In this document: piece by piece, positions 45,968 through 53,683 of the stretch | How the letters are laid out: each line of letters begins with the position of its first letter | Numbering within the stretch: position 1 is the stretch's first letter | Source of the DNA: Oscillospiraceae bacterium | Lineage (GTDB): Bacteria > Bacillota > Clostridia > Oscillospirales > CAG-272 | DNA: 64,000 nt | Direction: 5' to 3' | NCBI GenBank assembly: GCA_015064685.1 | Contig: SVRT01000003.1 | Coordinates: forward strand, 62,001 to 126,000 | Notes under the pieces: generated by a model | What the model was told of the DNA's origin: nothing | Databases searched by the model: none | The model's input: the letters and a program-made list of their open reading frames with translations, nothing else | Position numbers and translations under genes: made by a program

Positions 45968-46072
45968 AAATTCTTATTTATGAATAATACTCGAATGTTG
46001 CCAAAACGTTGCCACGATGGGATATTGAAATTCAAAAGTCCTTATGCAACAAGGCTTTTTGACGTTTTTGAC

Positions 46073-46085
46073 ATTATTCCCACTC
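46073..46085. repeat. Right direct repeat (att-like) overlapping the guaA stop
   Basis: ATTATTCCCACTC includes the guaA stop codon and the codons for its last residues (EWE). It matches 42544-42556 at 12 of 13 bases. Confidence 0.6.
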
Positions 46086-47075
46086 AATCGTACCTGTGGG
46101 CTTAGGCGTTATATCATAGAGAACCCTATTGATTCCTTCGACCTCGCTTGTGATACGCGCGCAGATCTTGTGAAGGACTGCATAGGGGATCTCCTCGATC
46201 GATGCGGTCATTGCATCTTTGGTGTTGACCGCGCGGATGATCGCGGGCCAGCCCTCGTAGCGCGAGTCGTCCTTGACGCCAACGCTCTTGATGTCGGGAA
46301 TCACTACGAAATACTGCCATACCTTTTCGGCAAGTCCGCAATTGTCAAACTCCTCGCGGAGAATTGCGTCTGCCTCGCGAAGAGCATGAAGACGGTCGCG
46401 AGTGATCGCACCGAGACATCTGACTCCGAGCCCGGGGCCGGGGAAGGGCTGACGGTATACCATGGCGTGGGGAAGACCGAGCGCCTCGCCTACAACGCGC
46501 ACCTCGTCCTTGAAAAGGAGCTTTATAGGCTCTACAAGCTCAAATTTGAGGTCCTCGGGAAGTCCGCCTACGTTGTGGTGAGACTTGACCGCCTTTTTGC
46601 CCTCTGCCTGCTTTACGCTCTCAAGAATATCAGGATAGATAGTACCCTGTGCAAGATACTCAACACCGTCGAGCTTTCTTGCTTCTTCAGCAAAAATTTC
46701 AATAAATTCCTTACCGATTATCTTTCTCTTGGTTTCGGGATCACTAACGTTTGCGAGAAGATCGAGATAGCGGTCGGTCGCATCGATATAAATAAGGTTT
46801 GCGTCGAGGTTTTTACCGAATATTTCGATCACTGCCTCGCTCTCGCCCTTGCGCATGAGTCCGTGATTGACGTGAACGCAAACGAGCTGCTTACCGATAG
46901 CCTTGATAAGAAGCGCCGCAACGACAGAGGAATCTACACCGCCCGACAGAGCGAGCAATACCTTCTTATCTCCGACCTGCGCGCGGATCTCTTTGACCTG
47001 CTCGTCAATGAATGCATTAGCGAGCTCGAAATTTGTGATCCTTTCCATTTTTTCGGGACGAACGTTGTTTTGCAT
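46074..47075 (-). CDS. guaA: GMP synthase ATP-pyrophosphatase/dimerisation subunit (no glutaminase domain)
   Basis: GMP synthase aminates XMP to GMP. The 333-residue protein has only the C-terminal half of the usual 510-residue enzyme: the PP-loop LLALSGGVDSSVVAALL (about residues 42-58), the XMP-binding HHNVGGLPEDLKFELVEP, QPFPGPGLGVRCLG, and the dimerisation domain ending TPKPTGTIEWE. The N-terminal class I glutamine amidotransferase domain is absent and is not encoded in the 168 bp upstream. It may use ammonia or a separate GuaAa-like glutaminase encoded elsewhere, as in archaea. ATG 47075 has AAAGGAAAA upstream; the longer frame to 47150 begins within a repeat. Confidence 0.93.
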   Translation of the reverse strand: MQNNVRPEKMERITNFELANAFIDEQVKEIRAQVGDKKVLLALSGGVDSSVVAALLIKAIGKQLVCVHVNHGLMRKGESEAVIEIFGKNLDANLIYIDATDRYLDLLANVSDPETKRKIIGKEFIEIFAEEARKLDGVEYLAQGTIYPDILESVKQAEGKKAVKSHHNVGGLPEDLKFELVEPIKLLFKDEVRVVGEALGLPHAMVYRQPFPGPGLGVRCLGAITRDRLHALREADAILREEFDNCGLAEKVWQYFVVIPDIKSVGVKDDSRYEGWPAIIRAVNTKDAMTASIEEIPYAVLHKICARITSEVEGINRVLYDITPKPTGTIEWE

Positions 47076-47090
47076 ATACTTTTCCTTTCT

Positions 47091-47142
47091 GCAGGGCTCA
47101 GCCCTGCACCCGCTTAAAACCTTTTTGAGAAAAGGTTTTAAG
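47091..47142. repeat. Double-hairpin repeat upstream of guaA
   Basis: GCAGGGCT and AGCCCTGC (47091-47107) form one hairpin; CTTAAAACCTTTT (47113-47125) pairs with AAAAGGTTTTAAG (47130-47142) to form a second, with loop TGAG. An AATTCCAAAAACTTTC tail follows. The second hairpin and tail resemble the repeat at 21238-21271. It separates guaA from the upstream gene. Confidence 0.75.
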
Positions 47143-47203
47143 AATTCCAAAAACTTTCAAAAAAGCTGTTGAAAGTGTGATTTTGTGATAGGTTTAATTT
47201 AAT

Positions 47204-47233
47204 CAAGGGGAAACCCGGATAAGCTTCCCCTTG
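47204..47233 (-). terminator. Hairpin after the F420-ligase-like gene
   Basis: CAAGGGGAA (47204-47212) pairs with TTCCCCTTG (47225-47233). The T tract that follows leftward is interrupted (ATTAAATT), so it may be a weak terminator and allow read-through into guaA. Confidence 0.6.
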
Positions 47234-47242
47234 TACATTTTC

Positions 47243-48442
47243 TTAATTGGTATAGTTATCGAAATATCCCTGAACGAGAACGACGGGTGTACCCTTGTCG
47301 CCGGAGCCACTCGTGAGGTCGCAGAGCGAGCCTATAAGGTCGGTGAGCTGACGGGGTGTCGTACCCTGAGAAGCCATATTTCCGACAAGGCTTGAGCCGT
47401 CCTTTGCCTTGATGGAGGCAGAGATAGCCGCCTTAAGCTCCTCACCCGAAAGGTTTGCAAAGTCGTTATCTGCGAGATATTTGAGCTTAAGCTCGTTGGG
47501 CGTACCGATAAGACCGTCGGTAAACGCGGGGGATACGACCGGGTCTGCAAGCTCCCAGATCTTGCCCTGAGGATCCTTGAACGCGCCGTCGCCGTAGACC
47601 ATTACCTCTACGTGCTTGCCCGTGGCGTTGAGAATATTCTTCTGGATCGTGAGAACAAGATCGCGGCACTCTCTGGGGAAGAGCTTTATCTTATTCTCGG
47701 TCGACTTATTAGAGCCGAGAAGACCGTATTTTTCATTGCAGCCGCTGCCGTTTACGGGAGAGTTCATAAGATCGTCGAGAGAGCAGACTACCTTCGCTCC
47801 GTTTGCGAGCAGGATTCTCTTTGTGCGTGCGCGGGTATGAATATCGCAGTTGATGATATGATCTGCATAGGGAAGGATCGCCTTTGCCTGATTTGCGAAG
47901 ATTATCTCGACCTCGGCGCCGCATTCCTTTACGAGATCGCCGTAGTACTCAACGTAGTCTACACCCGTAAACTCGTGCTTTTCATAGCCGAAGAGCTCGC
48001 GGTATTTTTCAAGCGAGAGAACGTCAGAATAGGGGTTTACGCCCGACTCGTCAATAGCGTCCATGCTTACAAGGTGGTTTCCGACCTCGTCGGAGGGGTA
48101 GCTGAGCATAAGAACGACCTTCTTGCAGCCCTTAGCTATTCCTCGCAGGCAGATAGCAAAACGGTTACGCGAGAGAATGGGGAAGATAACTCCCACGGTC
48201 TCGCCGCCAAGCTTTGCCTTTACGTCTGTGGCAATGTCATCAACAGAGCAGTAGTTACCCTGAGCGCGCGCAACGATAGATTCGGTGAGAGCTATAACGT
48301 CTCTGTCGCGAATTGCAAAGCCGTCAGACTCTGCGGCCTCAAGAACGCTTTCGGTAACCATTTTCGCAAGGTCGTCGCCCTCTCTGAATATGGGGCAGCG
48401 GATTCCTCTTGATACTGTACCGACTTTTCTGGTCTTTTCCAT
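47243..48442 (-). CDS. Coenzyme F420-0:L-glutamate ligase-like protein
   Basis: The 399-residue protein has the pattern of the F420-0:gamma-glutamyl ligase (CofE-like) family: RDRDVIALTESIVARAQGNY near the N terminus, VGVIFPILSRNRFAICLRGIAKG, and the acid-rich region VEVMVYGDGAFKDPQGKIWELADPVVSPAF. F420 is not known from most Clostridia, and homologues in Firmicutes are of unknown function. It may add glutamate to another cofactor or acid. I choose ATG 48442, with AGGAGA 8 bases before; the ATG three codons upstream abuts the ribosome site. The 338-bp gap to the divergent gene is AT-rich non-coding DNA with a promoter for the rightward gene. Confidence 0.82.
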   Translation of the reverse strand: MEKTRKVGTVSRGIRCPIFREGDDLAKMVTESVLEAAESDGFAIRDRDVIALTESIVARAQGNYCSVDDIATDVKAKLGGETVGVIFPILSRNRFAICLRGIAKGCKKVVLMLSYPSDEVGNHLVSMDAIDESGVNPYSDVLSLEKYRELFGYEKHEFTGVDYVEYYGDLVKECGAEVEIIFANQAKAILPYADHIINCDIHTRARTKRILLANGAKVVCSLDDLMNSPVNGSGCNEKYGLLGSNKSTENKIKLFPRECRDLVLTIQKNILNATGKHVEVMVYGDGAFKDPQGKIWELADPVVSPAFTDGLIGTPNELKLKYLADNDFANLSGEELKAAISASIKAKDGSSLVGNMASQGTTPRQLTDLIGSLCDLTSGSGDKGTPVVLVQGYFDNYTN

Positions 48443-48757
48443 ATATATCATCTCCTAAAAATAGATTCGGATCCGAGGAGCAAAAAATGCTCCAAAACAG
48501 TTTTACATTTCATTGTATCAAATGATAAACGAAAAATCAATGTATATTTTTTGAACATTTTAATCTTTTTTTGTTTTTTTGACGTTAGAATTATATCACC
48601 GCATATATTATTTGTCAAGAAAAAATAAAAAATCGGGATTGCTAAAATTTTTCTTTCACAAAAGGTCATTTTTGTTGATTTTTCCAAAAAAACACACGCA
48701 AAACAACCTCGAGAACAAAAATATTAAATTTATTTCGAAATTATTAATGCTGATTTA

Positions 48758-48786
48758 TTGACAATTGAGGAAAAATTTTTTATAAT
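48758..48786 (+). promoter_or_regulatory. Consensus sigma-A promoter of the acyltransferase gene
   Basis: TTGACA at 48758 and TATAAT at 48781 with a 17-bp spacer, 41 bp before the start codon. The upstream 300 bp is AT-rich and holds nothing else I can name. Confidence 0.88.
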
Positions 48787-48827
48787 GTAAATTGGATTTT
48801 TCCGCAATTGTCGACAGGAGGTGCAAA

Positions 48828-50045
48828 ATGGGAAAAGGCAAAAGAAATGAAAAATGGACAAAGCCGCGTCACTTAGTGGTGAGAAATATTCTTTTTGCGA
48901 TACTCAAGCCCTACACCCGCTTGAAATACGGGCTTAAGGTAGAGCGCTTCCGCGGACAGGAAAAGCGCCCGTATCTTATCCTTTTCAATCATCAGACACC
49001 GTTTGACCAGTTCTTTGTCGGCATGGCATTCAAGGGTAGTGTATACTACCTTGCTACAGAGGATATTTTCTCGCTCGGGTGGGTTTCTTCGGTCATCAGA
49101 TATCTTGTTGCGCCGATACCGATCAAAAAGCAGACCACTGATATAAGAGCTATATTGAACTGCATAAAGGTCTCAAAGGAGGGCGGCACGATCGCCATCG
49201 CACCCGAGGGCAACAGAACCTACAGCGGCAGGACCGAGTATATCAATCCATCCATCGCTACTCTTGCAAGAAAGCTCGGGCTTCCGATAGCACTCTTCAG
49301 AATCGAGGGCGGATACGGCACTGAGCCGAGATGGAGCGACGTCGTTCGAAAGGGAAAAATGCGCGCGTACGTGTCCGAGGTGATATACCCCGAGGAATAT
49401 ATGCAAGAGATCGACGAGCAGCTGCTCGAGGATATCAGGATAGGACTTTACGTCGACGAGGCAAAGGCTGACGGAGAGTTCCGCCACAAAAAGCTCGCAG
49501 AGTATCTTGAAAGAGTGATATACGTCTGTCCCGATTGCGGACTTTCAACGTTTGAGAGCAATGGCGACACGGTCGAGTGCAAGAAATGCGGCAAAAGAGC
49601 GCGATATCTTCCATCAAAGGAGCTTTGCGGAGAGGGATACGAGCTACCGTTTAGATTCGTCGCGGATTGGTACGACTATCAGAGTGACTTTATGAATAGC
49701 CTCAACGTGCTTGAATATACCGACGAGCCTATGTATTGCGAGGAGATCTCGCTTTCGGAGGTCATCCCATGTGTCAAAAAGATAAAGATGAGCAAAAACG
49801 CGGTCATCCGCCTTTACGGTGACAGAATAGAGCTTGACACGGAAAAGGAAAAGCTCGTTTTCGCGTACGACGAGACGCTTGCAGTCACGGTGCTCGGCAG
49901 AAACAAGCTCAACGTATATAGCGGCGGCAAGATCTATCAGATCAAGGGATCAAAGCGATTCAATGCGCTCAAGTACGTACACGTATACAACAGATATAAA
50001 AACATAAAAAAAGGAGACGAAAATGTCAAATTTTTGGGAATTTAG
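48828..50045 (+). CDS. 1-acyl-glycerol-3-phosphate acyltransferase-like protein with zinc ribbon
   Basis: The N-terminal 215 residues are a PlsC-type acyltransferase: NHQTPFDQFF is the HxxxxD catalytic motif (about residues 54-63) and PEGNRTYSG the substrate-binding motif (near 126). A segment of about residues 225-250 has two CxxC pairs (CPDCGLSTFESNGDTVECKKCGK), a rubredoxin-like zinc ribbon, and the last 130 residues form a beta-rich domain with an unknown role. The architecture is unusual for a plain PlsC. ATG 48828 has AGGAGGTG upstream; an upstream TTG at 48792 is not supported. It overlaps the next gene by 23 bp. Confidence 0.83.
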   Translation: MGKGKRNEKWTKPRHLVVRNILFAILKPYTRLKYGLKVERFRGQEKRPYLILFNHQTPFDQFFVGMAFKGSVYYLATEDIFSLGWVSSVIRYLVAPIPIKKQTTDIRAILNCIKVSKEGGTIAIAPEGNRTYSGRTEYINPSIATLARKLGLPIALFRIEGGYGTEPRWSDVVRKGKMRAYVSEVIYPEEYMQEIDEQLLEDIRIGLYVDEAKADGEFRHKKLAEYLERVIYVCPDCGLSTFESNGDTVECKKCGKRARYLPSKELCGEGYELPFRFVADWYDYQSDFMNSLNVLEYTDEPMYCEEISLSEVIPCVKKIKMSKNAVIRLYGDRIELDTEKEKLVFAYDETLAVTVLGRNKLNVYSGGKIYQIKGSKRFNALKYVHVYNRYKNIKKGDENVKFLGI

Positions 50046-51426
50046 TGTTTGGAGCTGGATGGTGCTTTTTGCGGTCCTGCTCGGAAGCCTTCTTGTAGGA
50101 AACGTATTGAAAAAGGCTATTCCGTTTTTAAGAAATTCGCTTATACCCACCTCGGTTCTTGCGGGTGTGCTTTTGCTAATCGTAGCCTCGGTGTATAAAG
50201 CGATTACGGGAGACGTAATGTTCGACACAGTCGTCTTTGGGGGCAAGGGAACCGAGACGCTTGAAATAATTACATATCATACTCTTGCTCTTGGATTTAT
50301 CGCATCAGCATTCAAGACCACGAACAGCAAGCTGACAAAGCAGCGCACAGGTGAGATAATCAACACCGGTGTAACGACCGTTGCAACATATCTCATTCAA
50401 GGAATCGTCGGACTTGTAATAACGATAATTGCCGCATCGGTACTCACGGGATTCTTTGCGGCGGCAGGAGTTCTTTTGCCCTTCGGCTACGGACAGGGAA
50501 CAGGACAGGCATTAAACTACGGTAATCTCTACGAGATGGATTACGGATTTGTTGGCGGTCGCAGCTTTGGTTTAACGATTGCGGCACTTGGATTCCTTTC
50601 CGCAAGTATCGGCGGAGTTATTCACCTTAACATAATGAAAAAGCGCGGAAAGCTCGTTCTTTCCAAAAGACGTGACGGAAGTCTTCACACCGATGAGGTC
50701 GAGTCTGATAACGAGATCCCAATGCAGGAAAGCATAGACAAGTTTACCGTTCAGGTTGCACTGATAGTTGTGTCCTATATCGGAACGTACCTGCTTATGT
50801 ATCTTCTCGGCTATCTTCTCCCGGGTATGAGGTCGGTAATTTACGGCTTTAACTTCCTGCTCGGTGTGCTTGTAGGAACGCTTGTTAAGCTTCTGCTCAA
50901 CTTCCTATACAAAAAGAGGATAGTAAAGAAAAAACACACCAACAATTTCCTTATGACCCGTGCCTGCAACTTTTTCTTTGACATTATGGTCGTTGCGGGA
51001 ATTGCGGCGATAAGACTTGATCTTCTCGAAAAATATTGGGGAGTCATCGCGATACTCGGCGTTGTGGGAGCGGTCATTACGTACGTATACAATCGCATCG
51101 TTGCAAAGACGCTTTTCCCCGATTATTACGAGGAGCAGTTCCTTGCAATGTACGGAATGCTCACGGGCACGGCGAGCACGGGAATAATCCTGCTTCGCGA
51201 GGTTGACGGAGAGTTCCGCACGCCTGTTTCGGACAATCTGGTATATCAGAATTTCCCCGCTATAATACTTGGGTTTCCGATGCTTCTGCTTGCAAATCTC
51301 GCACCCGTGAAGCCGATACTGACGCTTATCATATTCGTGGCGTTCTTCCTTGTTCTGAATATAGTGTTGTTCAGAAAGCAGATATTCAGGCGCAGAAAGT
51401 CGAAGCCGGATAAAAAGAGCAAGTAA
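50023..51426 (+). CDS. Sodium:glutamate symporter (GltS)-like transporter
   Basis: The 467-residue membrane protein has about ten to twelve hydrophobic segments and the GltS-type pattern LIPTSVLAGVLLLI, HTLALGFIASAFK, GFFAAAGVLLPFGYGQGTGQALNYG (the glycine-rich inverted-repeat loop) and LTGTASTGIILLREVDG near residue 385. GltS transports glutamate with Na+; homologues may carry related anions. The protein is longer than E. coli GltS (401 aa) because of a central hydrophilic loop at about 205-240. It starts inside the acyltransferase gene, with GGAGACG before ATG 50023, so the two are coupled. Confidence 0.83.
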   Translation: MSNFWEFSVWSWMVLFAVLLGSLLVGNVLKKAIPFLRNSLIPTSVLAGVLLLIVASVYKAITGDVMFDTVVFGGKGTETLEIITYHTLALGFIASAFKTTNSKLTKQRTGEIINTGVTTVATYLIQGIVGLVITIIAASVLTGFFAAAGVLLPFGYGQGTGQALNYGNLYEMDYGFVGGRSFGLTIAALGFLSASIGGVIHLNIMKKRGKLVLSKRRDGSLHTDEVESDNEIPMQESIDKFTVQVALIVVSYIGTYLLMYLLGYLLPGMRSVIYGFNFLLGVLVGTLVKLLLNFLYKKRIVKKKHTNNFLMTRACNFFFDIMVVAGIAAIRLDLLEKYWGVIAILGVVGAVITYVYNRIVAKTLFPDYYEEQFLAMYGMLTGTASTGIILLREVDGEFRTPVSDNLVYQNFPAIILGFPMLLLANLAPVKPILTLIIFVAFFLVLNIVLFRKQIFRRRKSKPDKKSK

Positions 51427-51447
51427 ATAGAAAAAGTAAAAAAAGAA

Positions 51448-51471
51448 CGGCAAGCCCTGTGGGGCTTGCCG
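51448..51471 (+). terminator. Rho-independent terminator after the GltS-like gene
   Basis: CGGCAAGCCC (51448-51457) pairs with GGGCTTGCCG (51462-51471), followed by AATTTGTTT; the T tract is imperfect. Confidence 0.8.
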
Positions 51472-51551
51472 AATTTGTTTGAGGGGGATGCCCCCACTAT
51501 TATCTTTGAGGGCGCAATGCCATATTTGCAAACGGATCTATGTATTTATTT

Positions 51552-52025
51552 TCAAGAACGCGTCAAAGCATCTTTGATTTGCTTTTCCCACTCCCTGCTG
51601 TGAGAAACAATTATTACGACAGGATTTTCGCCTGGATTGATGATGATTTTATTTTTGTATGTGTTTACCGTTTCTATTGTATTGATTGGTATTACAGTTT
51701 CTTTTGTTGAAATATTTATCTTATGAGGGTAGAATTCAAGACCATTCTCTGTGAAAAACAGCCAGCCACCGTTTCCGTTGATCGTTGCCCCTCCATCACA
51801 AATTATTTTTCTTTCTTTTGCAATTTCTGTGCGTTTTTTATCAAACTTTTTTTCTTGGTATTTAACAAAAAGGAAGATCAACAATGCAAAAATGAATCCA
51901 CTTAAAAAACCTGTGATTATTCCAAGTATCAAGCTAAGATGCATAAGACCAAACAGAATTCCCATCGGAATCCCGAACATTATTCCTGTGAGCGCATATT
52001 CCTTTATTCCGTTTTTGTATATCAT
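51552..52025 (-). CDS. Small membrane protein with PH-like domain
   Basis: A 157-residue protein with two transmembrane helices at about residues 12-58, then a soluble domain with IPINTIETVNTYKNKIIINPGENPVVIIVSHSREWEKQIKDAL, the strand-helix order of bacterial PH/GRAM domains. Function unknown. ATG 52025 has GGAGA upstream; the ATG at 52037 is upstream of that ribosome site. It stands alone, with modular hairpin array A downstream of the next gene on its left side. Confidence 0.75.
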   Translation of the reverse strand: MIYKNGIKEYALTGIMFGIPMGILFGLMHLSLILGIITGFLSGFIFALLIFLFVKYQEKKFDKKRTEIAKERKIICDGGATINGNGGWLFFTENGLEFYPHKINISTKETVIPINTIETVNTYKNKIIINPGENPVVIIVSHSREWEKQIKDALTRS

Positions 52026-52101
52026 ATTTTTCTCCATAAAATTTTATTTGTATGATATTGTACCACAAATCTGTGAACATTTCAACCGTTCCGCGCCAAA
52101 T

Positions 52102-52326
52102 CACGCCGAAGGCGTGTATATCATCCGCAATTTGTTGCGGTATATCATCAAGGCGAAGCATTGTATATCATCAAGGCGCAGGAGGATGCACGCTGGCGCG
52201 TGATGAGATACAGCCCCGCAGGGGCTGATGATATGCACCGCACGTTATGCGGCGATGATATACCAAGCCTGCGGGAACCCCCAAAGCTCGTCAAGCTCGC
52301 TTCGGGGAACCCCTACTGCGGCTTGG
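52102..52326. repeat. Modular hairpin array, copy A
   Basis: A 225-bp chain of short hairpins separated by a conserved 9-mer: TATATCATC at 52117, 52141 and 52164, and its complement-related GATGATAT at 52224 and 52254. Hairpins include CACGCC/GGCGTG, CGCAA/TTGCG, CACGC/GCGTG, CAGCCCC/GGGGCTG, CCGCA/TGCGG and a final CCAAGCC/GGCTTGG that encloses an extra 41-bp segment. The array lies between the PH-like gene and the sialidase-fold gene and is in the same orientation as copy B. Confidence 0.9.
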
Positions 52327-52423
52327 ATAAACAAAATAGATCCATAATGCAAGTTTTTTCGAAATCGATCCGTGATTTTTTTAAAACAAGATAGCCTCAT
52401 TGCCGTTTTTATGCGTAACAGGA

Positions 52424-53539
52424 TTAAAAATCCAATTCACCGAGATCCACCTTCGTGATCTTGGTTCCATTCAAGCAGATTGGCGTATCATCGCTGTGAT
52501 AATATGCAACGAGAAAACCGTCTTTCGTTTCAATAACTGCCGGGTAACAATAGCTGTTTTGCATATCGCTTTCCAGCAATCGGCATTTTTGGGAAAAGGG
52601 GAGATAACCGCCGTTACGGAACGAGGAACGAGCATCAACGAAAGAAAGTCCTCCGTCATCGCTGACCGCCAGAACAAAAGGCGTTCTTTTGGGGCTTCTC
52701 CAATTTTCACAGTCTTCCCTGAGACAATTATATCCGATCGGATTAAAAATAGCCACCGTTCTGCCGTGAACCGAAGAAACCTGCATAGGCGAGTCAGGCG
52801 AAGTAAAACGGAACGCGGGTGTGACATCTCCGAAGCTCATACCGCCGTCTTCGGAAAAGCATTGATACTGATGGCCGTAAGCGGTTCGGCAAAACATCCA
52901 GAGTCTTCCATCCGGAAGCTCGTAGAGCCCCGGCTCCTGAAGTTGCGTATCGTCGTCATAAGGCGAACGCACGAATCCGTCGATCTGATGAAAGCTCCTG
53001 CCGTCATCATCCGAATAGCATACGGTCAGTGCGCCTGCGGTAGGCCGTCTGCCGGATTCTCCGTGATAGGCCGCGGGAAAGAGAATTCTGCCGTTTTTCA
53101 ACCGAACCAGCCTGTCGTTGTTCACGCAGTAATATCCGTCCTTGTTTACACAAAGGATGGGAGCAGAGAATGTTTTTCCTTCGTCGGAGGAGCGAACGAA
53201 GTGCGGCATACACAAAAGCTTGTTATCCTTCATTGATTTGCGAAGGTATAAAACACCAAGATCACCGTTCTCAAGACGGATCAGGCTTACCGACATAAAG
53301 TTGAGCGCTTCTTCATCTTTTTCAATCAAAATCTGGCTTTCCGACCAAGTTTCCCCTTCATCGTGGGAATAGATAACTTCGAGTCTTGCAATGGCATGGT
53401 CAGACCAATCATTGCCGTAATATTTTGAATAAACGCACATGATGCGCCCATCCAAAAGTCTGAGAAAAGAACATTCTCCGTTTCTGGGATTGCCTTTTCC
53501 GCTTCTGAGAAAGCATACCTCTCTGCCAATTTGTTTCAT
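52424..53539 (-). CDS. Sialidase-fold (BNR/Asp-box repeat) protein, probable exo-alpha-sialidase-like
   Basis: The 371-residue protein has at least five Asp boxes (SHDEGETW, SSDEGKTF, SDDDGRSF, SEDGGMSF, SDDGGLSF), giving a six-bladed beta-propeller. Candidate active-site residues are Arg early (FLRSGKGNPRNGE), the QLQEPGLYEL Glu and a late Tyr. The N-terminal part matches the sialidase/BNR-hydrolase family, but a clean FRIP motif is not seen, so it may act on another sugar acid or glycan. No signal peptide, hence intracellular. GGGAG precedes ATG. It has its own promoter (53635-53663) and lies between hairpin arrays A and C. Confidence 0.82.
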   Translation of the reverse strand: MKQIGREVCFLRSGKGNPRNGECSFLRLLDGRIMCVYSKYYGNDWSDHAIARLEVIYSHDEGETWSESQILIEKDEEALNFMSVSLIRLENGDLGVLYLRKSMKDNKLLCMPHFVRSSDEGKTFSAPILCVNKDGYYCVNNDRLVRLKNGRILFPAAYHGESGRRPTAGALTVCYSDDDGRSFHQIDGFVRSPYDDDTQLQEPGLYELPDGRLWMFCRTAYGHQYQCFSEDGGMSFGDVTPAFRFTSPDSPMQVSSVHGRTVAIFNPIGYNCLREDCENWRSPKRTPFVLAVSDDGGLSFVDARSSFRNGGYLPFSQKCRLLESDMQNSYCYPAVIETKDGFLVAYYHSDDTPICLNGTKITKVDLGELDF

Positions 53540-53634
53540 TGCTTTAATCTCCCTTCAAATTTTAAGTAATGCCCTCTATTTTCAAATACAGTGCGAATAT
53601 CCTTGATGCATGTTATCGCCGTCTTTCCGCCTTT

Positions 53635-53663
53635 ATTATATCACATTTTCGGTTAAAAATCAA
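53635..53663 (-). promoter_or_regulatory. Promoter of the sialidase-fold gene
   Basis: TTGATT (53663-53658) and TATAAT (53640-53635) on the minus strand with a 17-bp spacer and extended -10 TGTGATATAAT. The leader is about 90 bp. Confidence 0.8.
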
Positions 53664-53683
53664 CAATATTTCAGCGCACCATG

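Larger units (their letters stand above)
42544..46085. mobile_element. Putative small element inserted at the 3' end of guaA (integrase lost)
   Basis: A 3.5-kb interval bounded by direct repeats at 42544-42556 and 46073-46085 holds a GH28-like protein, an AlbA_2 protein and an XRE regulator. Each flank has pairs of short direct repeats with 10- or 11-bp spacing (42660-42677, 45765-45784, 45997-46014) like integrase arm sites. The genes inside look more AT-rich than the neighbours. No recombinase gene is present, so this would be a decayed or trans-mobilised element. About 165 bp at its left end (42557-42721) and 430 bp at its right end (45640-46072) are non-coding. Confidence 0.5.

Noticed and set aside
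45818..45975. Minus-strand open stretch (ending in a fragment AEESVIEAWCRLSHYEARE) upstream of the XRE gene
   Set aside because: No start codon or ribosome site, it crosses the terminator hairpin at 45933, and I recognise no family. At most a remnant.
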